Assembly: GCA_037043235.1 (NCBI GenBank) | Contig: JAWRVZ010000286.1 | Span: 526,055-590,054, forward strand | Direction of reading: 5' to 3' | Length of the DNA stretch: 64,000 nt | From: Rhodeus uyekii | Lineage: Eukaryota > Chordata > Actinopteri > Cypriniformes > Acheilognathidae | Shown: piece after piece, positions 31,601-39,866 of the stretch | How positions within the stretch are numbered: the first letter of the stretch is position 1 | Layout: every line of letters starts with the position of its first letter | Program-made: the position numbers and the translations under genes | The notes under the pieces: generated by a model | The model's database searches: none | What the model was told of the DNA's origin: nothing | Seen by the model: the letters and a program-made list of their open reading frames with translations, nothing else

Positions 31601-34600
31601 CACTTTACAGACCGCCAGGCGGGAGCGGAGATCATGCAAGGAAAACCTCTCGCAGTCTTTGCAGCCGGCATTCTCAAGTGCCGACCGTGCATGCTCCTCT
31701 CCCAAACAGATTACACACATAACATGTGTATCCTTGCCTGTTATAAAACGAGGGCAAGGATGAACACACGGTGTGAACCTCTGTTCAATCGCCACATTTT
31801 CCGCACTCATTCTGATTTTTTGATATCTCACACTCAAAAATCACTCTCGCACAAACACAGCACGCTGAAGACATTCAGAGCTGAGGCGCCCGGGTTTCGG
31901 ACGCGCTCTTATGCTCTAGCTCATGACGTCACCGGCAGCCGCCGGCAGTGACGCATTCGCACGCGTTCGTCTCTCATTGGTTGCACAGATCTTCACGTGA
32001 CCGAGGAAGACTATTTCCCCTAGCGCTAGACGCAGCTCGAGTTCCCTGAAAGGGAACTGTCTTGACTGAGAAGACAGAAATGTTGATCATGTGATCATTC
32101 AAATATGGACAGAAACATTTCGTATTATCACAGTTTAAAACATTTGGGCTGCTTAATATTTTGTGAAAACCATTTGCTGTAAAATGGTTACAAATTAAGA
32201 GTAACTTCTTGGAAACAATCATCCAGTAGTTGCTGTACCACAGTAAAATTGCTGTAAAAATAACCAAAAATAAAAAGTGTTTATTTATTTTTATTTTTTA
32301 ATTCTTATTATTTTATTCAATAACACAAGTTATTGGTTCACATCAACAGCTTTATTCAGGTTCCATCTTTTACATTTCATAGTTTAACTTTCAAGCTTTC
32401 CTGTAGCTCAATCAGTATTGGTGGTTACAACACCAGTGCCATAGGTTTGATCCCAGGGAAAGCAATAACTGATTCAATGTGTTTCTTGAATACAATGCAA
32501 TGTAAGTTGCTCAGGATAAAAGTTCCTGCTAAATGCATAGATGTAAATGTATTAACAATGAGTTTCATCAATTAACAAAATACACTTATAGCCATACCAT
32601 TAAAATCACAGAAACATATTGATAAATTGAAAGAATCAATTATAACCCAAACTACAGGGGAGGGGAACACGTTCTTATTGGCATAGAGTAAAATGAGAGA
32701 ATTGTGTCTGTGGTATGCTAGTTCGTATGCAGTTGGATTATCTGATTCCATTAAATTTCATTATTTCTTCCGCTGAGATTTGTATCTGCACTGCATTTTT
32801 TATGTTCTGTGAGGATTTTAATACATAGGTAGCCATAAAATCACAGTCGTATCACCCTGTAGCCAAGACTAAGCAAAGCAGGGTTGAGCCTGGTCAGTAC
32901 CTGAATGTGAGACCTATGAAAGTTGGACCATGTTGCTGTTGGAAGAGGTGTTAGTGAGGCCAACAGAAGGTCCTCCTAATGTGGGTCCTAATAGCCCAGT
33001 GTAGTGATGGGCACACAATACTGTTTTCAAATGAGATGTTAAACCAAAGATATCTATCTTAAAGACTAGGGGTTTGGCCCTGACATCCTGACCAAATTTG
33101 CCCATTGGCTTCTGTCCATCATGGCTTTTTCACTCTGTTTGCTTTCCACCAATACGATGGTGTTTGGTAGGTGTTGTGGTGCACCATGGCTGCTGTCGCA
33201 TCATCCAGTTAGATGCTCCACTTCCTTGTACAGCGCTTTATGTGCCAAGAAATCAAATTATTATTAAGGAAATCTAAAACCGTATTTATTCGAGTATATC
33301 GTGCACACGTGTATAACGCGCACCCCTAATTTTCGATTAAAAATCGGTATACAATTTTGTTTCACACCAAACATTGTAATTGACAAAAAACGTTGTTGAA
33401 CACGTGCAGCCATGATAAAAAAAAACATTTATTTATTGTATAACATATACTTATATAACATATATAACTTATATAACATATATTTATTGACAACATAAAC
33501 TAATGAACACAATACCGAAAGAGAATTAATGGTAAAAAATATATTTTTTAAATCCTTCAACGTCAGATTCCTCATCAGAGACACTAAAAAGTTGCTCCCA
33601 TTCTTCTGGAGTTAATTTTTCATCAGTGTCCCAGTTGGCAGGAACATCTGTTTCTCCGGTTTCTTCGCTTTCTTCTGCCTCTGAATTCCACAGCAGGTCA
33701 TCTTCTGTGCCGTCCATTTTATTGCTGATGCCTGTCTTCACAAAAAAACACAAAATGCCTGTCTTCTCCGTAACGTGTGGGTGAGGAAATGAAGCGGCGA
33801 GGGGACGTTTTTTTTTACTTCGCCCTCACGTACAGTGAGAGGCTGCAGCCTGTGTTACGGGATGTAATGTATCATGCAATCGATTGCTTTGGGCTATGTT
33901 GCGGTTGTTGCCGTGGTTTATGTTTGAATACAGTTGCTGAATTGCACTCACGAGTCTGCCTTTTATTTTATGCATATATTGCTACTTAAACAGCCTGTAA
34001 AATGCGCAGCGCTAACTCACAATTCGCCGGCGTCCTCAAAGGACCGGCCGTCAAAACAAACCCCACCCCACCCCACACCACCCCAGCCCAGCCCTCGTGC
34101 ATAACGTGCATCCCTAACTTTGATTTATTTTTTGGGTAGAAAATTTTGCGCGTTATACTCGAATAAATACGGTAATTAAACTCACCCTGTACTTGCAAAC
34201 ATTTGAAACAAATATACTAGATCTACTGTGTGGTTTCAATACAAATAAACCTCCATTTGTTTCATTTTATTTTAGATAGTGAATCAAGGATCACGGTCTA
34301 CGCCAACAGAGGTGAGAATATTACTCTGCCCTGCAGACTGGATGGTCTTTCCACTTTGTTCGGAAACAGAATCAAGTGGACCAAACTTGAGGATGACTCT
34401 ACAGAGACCGATGTTTTGATGTCCATGGGGTTCCACAAGAAGACCTATGGAAACTTCCAAAACCGTGTTTACCTGTTAGAGGAGGATGAGAATGATGCTA
34501 CCTTGGTTTTTACAAACCTAGATTTAAAGGACTATGGAACATACAGGTGTGAAATCATCAATGGTATGAATGACAAGACGATTGAAGTGGACCTCGAATT

Positions 34601-36382
34601 ACAAGGTAACTTTAGTGTTTCATGCTAGTGTTTAACATAAGTTATCATTTAACCTGTGGCCTTTATATTTATTCATATATTTATCTATTCATCTTTTTTC
34701 AACCAAAGTGACTTGAAAGTGAAATGTTATATGACAATCTAACAATCAATAGCAAAATAGAACACTAGATACACTGGAACACAATAGGAACACTAGAACA
34801 CACATAAAACACTAGATATTTCCTATATCTCTCTGTGTTGGCATAAAGATGGACAACGTTTCTCCAATTCCTTCAACTGTAGGAAAATAAAGCCAAAATA
34901 TCCCAGAAATGGTCATTGCAGAAATGGTCATTGCCTCCTGAGGTGTAGCCGTGTTATCAAGGTCCTGCCCATACTCTCACTTTCACAGACTCCATAGCAA
35001 GCATACTTTGTTTCTGTATGGCCTGTGTCCCATTTAAATACATGGGACATGGGTGGGCTTAAGACCTATACTGAAGTCAGCCACCAGGGGGGCGATTAAA
35101 ATGTTTGGCTTTGCAACACTTTTTATGTTGAAAAATAACTAGTTGTTATCGAAAACATTACCATTACTGTAGAAACATATTTTATTTACTTTCTATATAA
35201 AGTAAATTTTATTTTACAGGTAATTTCAGTAAACTTCATATTAGTACAGAGCTGCACATTAGCACTTGAAGTGTGAAGATATTCTTATGCTCTTATGCTT
35301 ATTTAAGCTTTTGTTTTTGCCACTTATCATTTGCTCATTGTACAGTAATATCCTGTAGTTCTTGTTCTTGTCCAAGACCAACATTGCAGACTTGGCACCA
35401 AAGAAGCAACGGGGAACACTGAAAAGTGAGGCATATGAGCATAATGAAACAGACTGGGATAGCTAGCCATTGTTACCTGGGAGCAATGGACGATTGGAAA
35501 GCCTAACCGCTCCAGTAATTTTCCAATGCCACATACATTTTTTTCAACTAATCAGGGAGCTCTTAAAAACAAAGGCTTTTACTTACATAGCTGGTATTTG
35601 TTGATTGAAGCGGTCATAAAATACATTAATCAAATTAACCTCATGTTAAACTTAGTCAAACTTTTCCTTAGGGGAAGATTCACTTTTATTCACAGGGGTT
35701 GTTTTCCCATATGCCCCTCGTTTGGGGCGGTACAACCTAAACTTCCAAAATGCCGAGGCTGCTTGTCTGGAGCAGGACGCTGTGGTCGCCTCTTTCGAGC
35801 AGCTCTACGAGGAATGGAGAGGTGGGCTGGATTGGTGCAACGCTGGCTGGCTGAATGACGGAACTGTGCAGTATCCCATCACCAAACCTAGAGAGCCCTG
35901 TGGAGGCTCGAGGACCTTAGCCGGACTGAGAAACTATGGACGGAGAGATAAGTCCAACAGCCGCTATGATGTGTTCTGCTTCACAGCCAGCCTCAAAGGT
36001 GAGTTAAACAGTTCAGTTCTTCAATGATAGTATAAAATAGCATTTAACAATTAGCCTTGCACAACACTGAAACTCTTTGTTTTACATCACAGGTCGATTT
36101 TACTACCTGATCCAGCCCAAGAAGCTGAACTATGATGAGGCTGTCAATGCATGCCAAAGAGATGGAGCTGAGATTGCAAAGGTGGGCCATATATATGCAG
36201 CCTGGAAGCTCCAGGGATACGACCGTTGTGATGCCGGTTGGTTGGCTGATGGTAGCGTTCGTTACCCTATCACCAGGCCCAGGAAGAACTGCAGCCCCAC
36301 GGAGGCTGCAGTTCGCCTTGTTGGCTTCCCTGACAAAAAGCAGAAGCTGTACGGCGTCTATTGCTACAAACCTCAACCATGA
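24187..36382 (+). CDS. hapln1: hapln1, hyaluronan and proteoglycan link protein 1 (gene span from start-codon exon)
   Basis: Coding exons 24,223-24,286, 34,276-34,605, 35,696-35,998 and 36,093-36,382 join in phase 1 at each junction, giving 328 aa. All introns are GT-AG. The product is a secreted link protein with a signal peptide, an Ig-like V domain and two link modules. In the family, the Ig domain pairs with the G1 domain of lecticans and the link modules bind hyaluronan, stabilising proteoglycan aggregates. The gene is tail to tail with vcan, the conserved vertebrate arrangement. The protein is shorter than the mammalian one (354 aa): the N-terminal extension before the Ig domain and one Ig loop are reduced. 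Whether it is hapln1a or hapln1b cannot be decided here. A 5' non-coding exon probably lies upstream because a 3' splice site precedes the start exon. Confidence 0.95.
24287..26900 (+). other. hapln1 intron 1, proximal part
   Basis: AT-rich intron sequence with no reading frame of note. A (TA)n tract lies at 25,626-25,677. No bounded mobile element was seen before the DIRS insertion. Confidence 0.5.
25626..25677. repeat. (TA)n microsatellite
   Basis: About 50 bp of nearly pure TA dinucleotides in hapln1 intron 1. Confidence 0.9.
26901..27121 (-). repeat. left (3') inverted terminal repeat of DIRS
   Basis: The segment with GCGTCTAGCGCTAGGGGAAA, GGTCACGTGAAGATC and GACGTCATGAGCTAGAGC appears inverted at 31,865-32,040. 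The outermost 50 bases are left-specific and are matched by the internal complementary region. Confidence 0.9.
27151..27250 (-). repeat. DIRS internal complementary region (joined-termini template)
   Basis: GACGCAGCGTCTCGTTCCCC through CCCGAGACGTT mirrors the left end, and GTTCCCTTTCAGGGAACTCG through GCGCTAGGGGAA mirrors the right end. In DIRS elements this segment templates the joining of both ends into a circle before recombination. Confidence 0.9.
27299..30151 (-). CDS. DIRS ORF3: tyrosine recombinase (integrase)
   Basis: The frame is open for 950 codons, beginning at a GTG. The recognisable protein is the C-terminal 350 residues (about residues 600-950): a core-binding part with SRAPSTRKLYALKWKLF, then a catalytic part with SLKRVGDLQALSV (first Arg), RAHSTRSMAASKALLSGVSL (His-x-x-Arg) and FMRFYHLDL (nucleophile Tyr). 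This is the lambda-integrase-type R...HxxR...Y set that defines the DIRS order. Residues 1-590 overlap ORF2 in another frame, and whether they are translated is unclear. The enzyme would insert the circular cDNA at a short GTT/AAC core. Confidence 0.88.
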   Translation of the reverse strand: MVTATRYLSVGPADGNLRVRHSVRGFSTSLFGGPTVSGRPSAGSGHGARSRHSAGERGHRACTPRRKQVRFLQPVLLSSKEGWRVAAYPGFASLESCGQASKVQNANAQTDRSAGQIRGLVCHSRPQGRVFPCLHPSATQEVPEVRLWGKGVPVSGASVRPSALTPHVHKSRGRCTSSTVATGHPCFKLYRRLAYSGAVAAVSGATSRCGARTYEGAGAEAERQEECTFSRSENHFLGSHLGLSCDVGSAFPRAHPSYLFSRQEHQARPATHGETLSEGVRAHGSGIQYHPTGPSAHEVPAVVANDQGVFPEGESTTHYQGHGAMPTRPEHVEELLVPVSRPKAWGSGSESLSLDRRLPLGLGGGHEGPLLTRSMEQSAPDLAHKHVRVTGDPQSTMCVPTGPSRPPCHCVHRQHDGGCLYQSPRGSTFATTVQDGTTNPPLGPREVVVSQGSLHPGGPECGSRCLIETGGKTRGMAAPPRCGGADLGKIRQGTGRPVCLSREHPLPSVVFTNASSASGAGCHGTGLAEVTPVRLSPDRSAPGSSGQDSPGQGPSHASGPPLASQDMVLGPGIPPRRTPLGDSNQEGPSVPGGGLHSISATRTNETVGLAPEGTQLIESGLSAEVVETILQSRAPSTRKLYALKWKLFTSWCSERQVNPVTCQVGKVLEFLQERFVAGLSPSTLKVYVAAIAACHVPLGGVSLGRDPLVTRFLRGTLRLRPAAQTRVPAWDLSVVLQGLSQAPFEPIEEISIKYLSLKTLLLLAITSLKRVGDLQALSVAPSCLEFAPGMVKAFLHPRPGYVPKVPTDVARSITLQAFCPPPFDDHEQEHKNKVCPVRALDAYVFKTATWRKSDQLFVCFGTPEGAPASKQTLSRWIVEAICLAYESAGHASPLRVRAHSTRSMAASKALLSGVSLSDVCAAAGWSSPHTFMRFYHLDLDAAPGTRVLSQ
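28300..30390 (-). CDS. DIRS ORF2: reverse transcriptase - RNase H - C-terminal domain
   Basis: Open for 696 codons. Position 30,390 is TTG, and the first in-frame ATG is at 30,294 (MGKPPPLRRV). The RT includes FLVPKKDGGLRPILDLRLLN, VTVDLKDAYFHV, QVLPFGLALSP and the catalytic NYIDDWLIL. RNase H follows with LSTDASLSGWGAV, the MLELLAI Glu, FTDSMTAVAYINHQ and VGADALSRQ. The last 150 residues (QVDLFASVENTHCPLWF and onwards) correspond to the region often compared with methyltransferases in DIRS elements. Its 5' end overlaps ORF1 and its 3' half overlaps ORF3. No internal stop. Confidence 0.93.
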   Translation of the reverse strand: MSWRLRRLRVSGPDAKPQPGGVSLEQLNSQPAMGKPPPLRRVLEQSSRVSGISPGSVGDMFLVPEASPGRLVPLVEFRDAWSRLPGISQWVLRTVTLGYAIQFGVSPPRFSGVLQSVVGPQQALVMEQEVDTLLAKGAIEHVHLAESKSGFYSRYFLVPKKDGGLRPILDLRLLNRAVRRLKFKMLTLKQIVVQVRSEDWFVTVDLKDAYFHVSILPQHRKFLRFAFGGKAYQYQVLPFGLALSPRTFTKVVDAALAPLWLRGIRVLNYIDDWLILAQSPQLAEQHRDVVLAHMKELGLRLNAKKSVLSPAQRTTFLGVIWDSVAMSARLSPERIQAICSAVKSIKLGQPLTVKHFQRVLGLMAAASSIIPLGLLHMRSLQWWLMTKGFSPKGNPLRTIRVTGRCLRALSMWKNSWFLSQGPRLGALVRRVSLSTDASLSGWGAVMKDRSSQGLWNSRHQTWHINMLELLAIHRALCAFLPDLRDHHVTVFTDSMTAVAYINHQGGLRSRPLYRMARQILLWAQGKLLSLRAAYIPGVQNVGADALSRQGARPGEWRLHPDVVEQIWERYGKAQVDLFASVENTHCPLWFSLTHPAPLGRDAMVQDWPRSRLYAFPPIALLPGVLAKIRRDKVRLTLVAPHWPARIWFSDLVSLLDGLPWEIPIRRDLLSQAEGCILYPQPELMKLWVWPLKGPSS
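30350..31837 (-). CDS. DIRS ORF1: gag-like protein
   Basis: Open for 495 codons. The nominal first codon is TTG, and the first ATG is at 31,810 (MSAENVAIEQ), giving 486 aa. The N-terminus has a Cys/His cluster, CVHPC...MCVICLGEEHA...GCKDCERFSLHDL, probably zinc-binding. A Ser/Glu-rich middle and a conserved block (KVDEALASYLVPQ, then SLVGKAYSASSQAASCLHTT) follow, and the C-terminus is very basic. Remnants of the same protein occur at 1,084-1,640 (+) and 42,190-42,423 (-). It is presumed to package element RNA. Confidence 0.85.
   Translation of the reverse strand: MSVRYQKIRMSAENVAIEQRFTPCVHPCPRFITGKDTHVMCVICLGEEHARSALENAGCKDCERFSLHDLRSRLAVCKVAAQASVPRGSGPAAAEALRRSRSWGSQMDLAELAGVGPALPQLSRDQAGPSHEHSERAARAVTPTLALSSSESEMDLASVGPAEEESPPSSPAVEELLEVVTRAVSCLGLDWPAETRSARPRRSMLDEHYLPVRVTPPRRAMPFIPDLHAEVSRSWGRPASEKVHTRNSGMYNNLVGGQNYCYGGMKKVDEALASYLVPQSSSSIKAPALPSKPMRVTSSLVGKAYSASSQAASCLHTTALLQAYQAELLGNLNEGGSISPEAVTELRRTVDLSLRATRETAYSVGRSMAALVATERHLWLNLSTMKDKDKFVLLDAPLSPSGLFGDAVRSVVDKFQEAARQQAAFSKVLPRRPPRETASQARSQSSSYRAAQKYSVATRLPPVDAGRGGRQVKAAGRKGDLRVVLEAKKAKSKRP
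31863..32057 (-). repeat. right (5') inverted terminal repeat of DIRS
   Basis: Inverse of the left repeat, ending TCGAGTTCCCTGAAAGGGAAC at 32,057. The terminal AAC equals the left boundary trinucleotide at 26,901-26,903. Confidence 0.9.
32400..32545 (+). mobile_element. tRNA-derived SINE
   Basis: The head has a promoter-like A box (TGTAGCTCAATCAGTA) and B box (AGGTTTGATCCCA). The tail, AATGTAAGTTGCTCAGGATAAA followed by CCTGCTAAATGCATAGATGTAA, is the 3' module common in fish tRNA SINEs. About 145 bp, in hapln1 intron 1. Confidence 0.65.
32842..33265 (+). mobile_element. 5S rRNA-derived SINE (SINE3-like)
   Basis: The head contains the 5S internal promoter pattern: CGTATCACCCTGTAGCC, then CTAAGCAAAGCAGGGTTGAG and CCTGGTCAGTACCTGAATGT. 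The body has GAGATGTTAAACCAAAG, and the 3' end is TGTACAGCGCTTTATG with an ATT-type tail (ATTATTATTAAGG). 5S-headed SINEs are known from zebrafish and other fishes. Confidence 0.75.
33279..34174. mobile_element. DNA transposon with terminal inverted repeats, internally deleted
   Basis: The ends are ACCGTATTTATTCGAGTATA (33,279) and its inverse TATACTCGAATAAATACGGT (ending 34,174), with further inner similarity (GCGCGTTATAC / GTATAACGCGC). Length is 896 bp. No target duplication is clear. It contains an acidic - strand frame at 33,526-33,753. The superfamily is not certain; a pogo/Tc1-type origin is possible. Confidence 0.75.
33526..33753 (-). pseudogene. acidic C-terminal transposase-like fragment
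   Basis: 75 codons, Glu/Asp-rich (LLWNSEAEESEETGETDVP, then EEWEQLFSVSDEESDVEGF). An acidic tail ending in an EGF/FEGF-like motif is seen in some DDE transposases. The catalytic part is missing. It lies wholly within the inverted-repeat element. Confidence 0.35.
34276..34605 (+). CDS. hapln1: hapln1 exon: Ig-like V domain
   Basis: 330 bp, phase 1 to 1. RITVYANRGENITLPCRLDG, then RIKWTKLEDD, SMGFHKKTYGNFQNRVYL and LKDYGTYRCEIING. The Ig disulfide cysteines (LPC, YRC), the core Trp (KWTK) and the DxGxYxC motif are all present. Confidence 0.95.
34606..35695 (+). other. hapln1 intron 2
   Basis: 1,090 bp, GT-AG. Near 34,740-34,815 there are loose direct repeats of AACACTAGA. No mobile element with ends was seen. 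Confidence 0.6.
35696..35998 (+). CDS. hapln1: hapln1 exon: first link module
   Basis: 303 bp. YNLNFQNAEAACLEQDAVVA, then DWCNAGWLNDGTVQYPITKP and SRYDVFCFTASLKG. Four cysteines are in link-module spacing. The acceptor is CACAG|GGG (35,695/35,696) and the donor AAAG|GTGAG. Confidence 0.95.
36093..36382 (+). CDS. hapln1: hapln1 last coding exon: second link module
   Basis: Begins GRFYYLIQPKKLNYDEAVNA, then RCDAGWLADGSVRYPITRPR and PDKKQKLYGVYCYKPQP, then TGA at 36,380-36,382. Four link cysteines are present. The preceding intron is only 94 bp. The C-terminus is close to the family form. Confidence 0.95.
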
Positions 36383-36974
36383 AGTGTTTCATTTCACCTG
36401 TCATCAACCAAAGGAGCAGCAATAGACCAGTTTCCTCCTCCTCAAACTTATTAAGGACTTTTTTGCATGATCTCGCCTTAACTGTGATAACGGTCACCGT
36501 AATTTTGCCAAGTAAGACATGTTGATCCTGGAACAACATTATTGCCTGAAAATTTAGTCCTACCCGTAAGCTATCCCTAAAATCAGAGGGAAAACAAGTG
36601 AACAATACTAATATAGAAGCACCTAACCCAGGTTATAAGCCTAAACTTGACATAAACTGTAAAGTTGTTCCTCAAATCTGATTGGTCGATTGGAATGTTG
36701 TTCCAGTATCAGCAAATATGTTGATCCAGCACTTGGTGATATCACGTTCACCCTGTGACAGCTATTATAGAAAGCATCCTGTAGAGACCATACTGCAACA
36801 TTCACATCACAATATTATTGTAAACAGTTATTTTATCAATCATTTACATATTATAAAAATGTGTATACCATATATATGGAAAATACATTTAAATTGTATT
36901 CAGAAAGTATATCCAGCTAGAAGGAAAGTTGAAGACACATGTGAGTTTGTCCAGAATATCAATTGGGAAATTTA

Positions 36975-36980
36975 AATAAA
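36975..36980 (+). terminator. candidate polyadenylation signal of hapln1
   Basis: AATAAA 593 bases after the stop codon. The downstream region is AT-rich, so use of this site is unproven. Confidence 0.3.
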
Positions 36981-37115
36981 ATATCTAAATAAGACAAATA
37001 TTATCATATTATACATTTGACAGTAAGTTTTGGAAACTTTCCCAAACATTTAAGGTACCGTAAATGGACCTGAAACCTGCTCATACTTTAATTCTAATTT
37101 CCTTCTTTCCTTCAA

Positions 37116-37118
<3 letters not shown>

Positions 37119-37175
<57 letters not shown>
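37119..37175. repeat. (AT)n microsatellite
   Basis: About 57 bp of pure AT dinucleotides. Confidence 0.9.
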
Positions 37176-37177
<2 letters not shown>

Positions 37178-39866
37178 GTTACTCTTTTTCTTTTCTTGTG
37201 TAAGTGTATTATCCGATGCTCTGAACTGTGACCTTATTGTATCTGTTTGAAATATCATATGAATGTGTTTCACCTGTAGTTTTGAGGTTTTATGTTCATA
37301 AATGATTCTGTTGTTTCATTATTCATGTCTACCCTAAAAAAAAAAAAAAAAAAAAGGTAATCATGAGAGAAGCTATTTCTCCATTTTGATCTTGATGGCC
37401 TTAGTGAAGATTGCAATGGGTTCGTCCTTGCCAAGAAATTGACAAGTATTTCATCACAGATTGACATAATTTGACAAACTGCTGACTATGCATTGAATTT
37501 TGCATTTGAATTTTGCAGAGAAACACACAGAATTCAGAGAGAATCATTTAAGACTCAGTTGTATATTTGTAGCAACATTTCAAGACTAGCTTGAGCCTTA
37601 GTTGCTTAAGTGTAGATACAATCTCAGATATTATTATGCCACTGTTCTAAAAGCCACATACAAAATCAGTTTGATTCTAATAGACTCTAACATTGGAATG
37701 TTATGACAGACAATGAAATCTTTGTTTACTGAAGAACGCAACATCTATTACTTGCCACTTTGTATAAATATATGTTGTTTGTTTATGGGAGGGGAAAATA
37801 TTCCCCATCCATAACTCAGCTTTGAACAGCAGAAGCCACAGAGCATAAAAATGACATTTTGTTTGAGTTTGTCTTTTCTTTTAATATTTAGCGCAGTGTA
37901 TGGATTATGAATCAAATCCATTTAAAGGAAAAATAAAAACCCATAAAAATTGAAATGGCTTTTGTTTTATTCTCCATTGAATTGTGTTGTAATTCTACAG
38001 TGCCTATAACCACGGATGTTGAAGATCCAGATGCAGAGCATGCAATGTTTATTGCATGAAAGCCAGCTTGTCTAGGTATGGATTTCCCAACAAACATTAA
38101 ATAACATGAAATACACAAATGGCATATCACATATTCCACTGCTTATTGGAACAAACAGTTTTCATCACGTTATAGATTTGATTCTGCCATGTGAATCATT
38201 TATTATAATTTTGCTATGTGAATCAAGTTTGATTCTATGTAACAGGCATATTGTGGACGACATCATACAATGAGGTGTGTGAGTCTGTATGCGCATATAT
38301 GTGTGCGTGGGCCTTTAATATGAGAATAGTTATTAAACACTTTATTCTGAGTAGCTCTAGCTCAACTTATCAAATCTATGAGAATCTCCATGAGAAGTCT
38401 GGGAAGCATTTGCAGGGAAAGCTTGCTGATTATATCCTGTGACCAATTCAGCCTTGTTTTAGATACAAAAAGAATCACAGTTGTTTTATATTAATAAATA
38501 AAGAAATTCTTTCTGCAATGGAAAATGGTTGTGTCGTCCAAGACACAAATGAGAAAACCATGAGCATGAACGAACAACGACACAGCGGCAACAGCAGGGA
38601 CATAGGTTCATGTCAAATTGAAATAAAGCAATGGAGCTTCAAACACCTAAGGAACATCAATTGTATGGTTTTCCTTCTACATTGCATTGTGACTTTAAAT
38701 GCAACATATTAACAAAGCTGTGAACCAAAAAGGTATGACAACAGATCCCATAAGTGCAATGTTTGAATTTCATTACAATAGAAAACACAATATCAAACCA
38801 AATGGCATCTGCCAACAAATTATACAAGACACATTTTGTCCTCAGATCTAGCATTTAAATTTTAGACATCTTTTTGCAACATTTTTAGTTGAATAAAGTT
38901 TGTTCACACAGGTGTCCTATAGTAGAATAAGCATAAATGAACCTCATCACATTAACTAGAAATACCAATACTGGAACAGCCAAGAAATCTTGAATTTTTA
39001 TTTTATTAAATAAAATGTATTTTTTATTTCATCCATGAAACATTTTAATAAATGCCTGCAAAGACAATTTTGAAGCGTTTTCTTAAAACATTTTACTGTG
39101 ATGTTTTTCATTGGCATGGAATAATTAATGTTTCAATGAAACTAAGCTTTCCATAATTTTGATATCTGGTGGAACAAGTCAGACACTCAAATGTATTTGT
39201 GTTGGTGAGCTGGTACCATCTGGTGTTCAAAATTAGAGACTGCAGATCAACCATATTTTATTATTGTCACCCTTGGTCCTGTCTCTTTGTGTCTTTGTCA
39301 CTTCTGTGTCTTTGGTTTTGGAATAAAGTGCCATTTTCTTTTTATATTTATATATTTTTTTGCGTTTGTTAAATAAAGAAGTCTTCTATTGGGAACCTAT
39401 TCTTCTCGTCCTTTCTCTCAGCATTGCACGTTCCTGCTACATACTGTGACAATTATATTGCTATATAGTTAAACATATTTTATTTTAGATTTATACCAAT
39501 TTAACACTTTCATGCATGAATCATGACAACCTCAATCAGTATTTTTGTTGTACTTATGTGTTTTAATGCTCATTAGGCATGAAAGACATAAGGCATCATA
39601 AGACCTATTTTTGTCCACAGAGTTTATGGTTTTGATTGAAGACATGATGTTTTAAACCTAGTACAGTAATAAAACAGCAATACCATTTGTATTTAACAAA
39701 CCAATGAGTAAAATAATGTAAAATCATGTGAAAACTATAAAATATATACAAAAAAACTATAATGCAGCTTCAATTATTGCAAACCCTGTTGCAATTGTTA
39801 ATCCCATTCATCCAGCAGATAAAGAACTTTGTACATGTTGAACATCGCATTGTCTTTGAACATAGT

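Larger units (their letters stand above)
26901..32057 (-). mobile_element. intact DIRS-type tyrosine-recombinase retrotransposon
   Basis: A 5.16-kb element in antisense within hapln1 intron 1. Inverted terminal repeats of about 160-190 bp occupy roughly 26,950-27,120 and 31,865-32,040. Between the last ORF and the left terminus, 27,151-27,250 is an internal complementary region: its first half is the reverse complement of the left end (26,901-26,957) and its second half that of the right end (32,015-32,057). The two halves share one GTT. Both element ends therefore close on AAC, and no longer target duplication is expected. Three long frames (gag-like, RT-RNase H, tyrosine recombinase) are uninterrupted, so the copy may be recent and competent. 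Confidence 0.93.
36383..39866. other. hapln1 3' region and intergenic sequence
   Basis: The first AATAAA after the stop is at 36,975-36,980; the true 3' end is not determined. An (AT)n tract lies at 37,119-37,175 and a poly-A run at about 37,336-37,354. A block with GGAATAAAGTGCC and TTAAATAAAGAAG (39,320-39,380) could be an old LTR piece, but no ends were found. Confidence 0.4.

Noticed and set aside
36044..36605. - strand frames of 110-111 codons
   Set aside because: Antisense of the second link-module exon of hapln1 and its 3' UTR; no family similarity.
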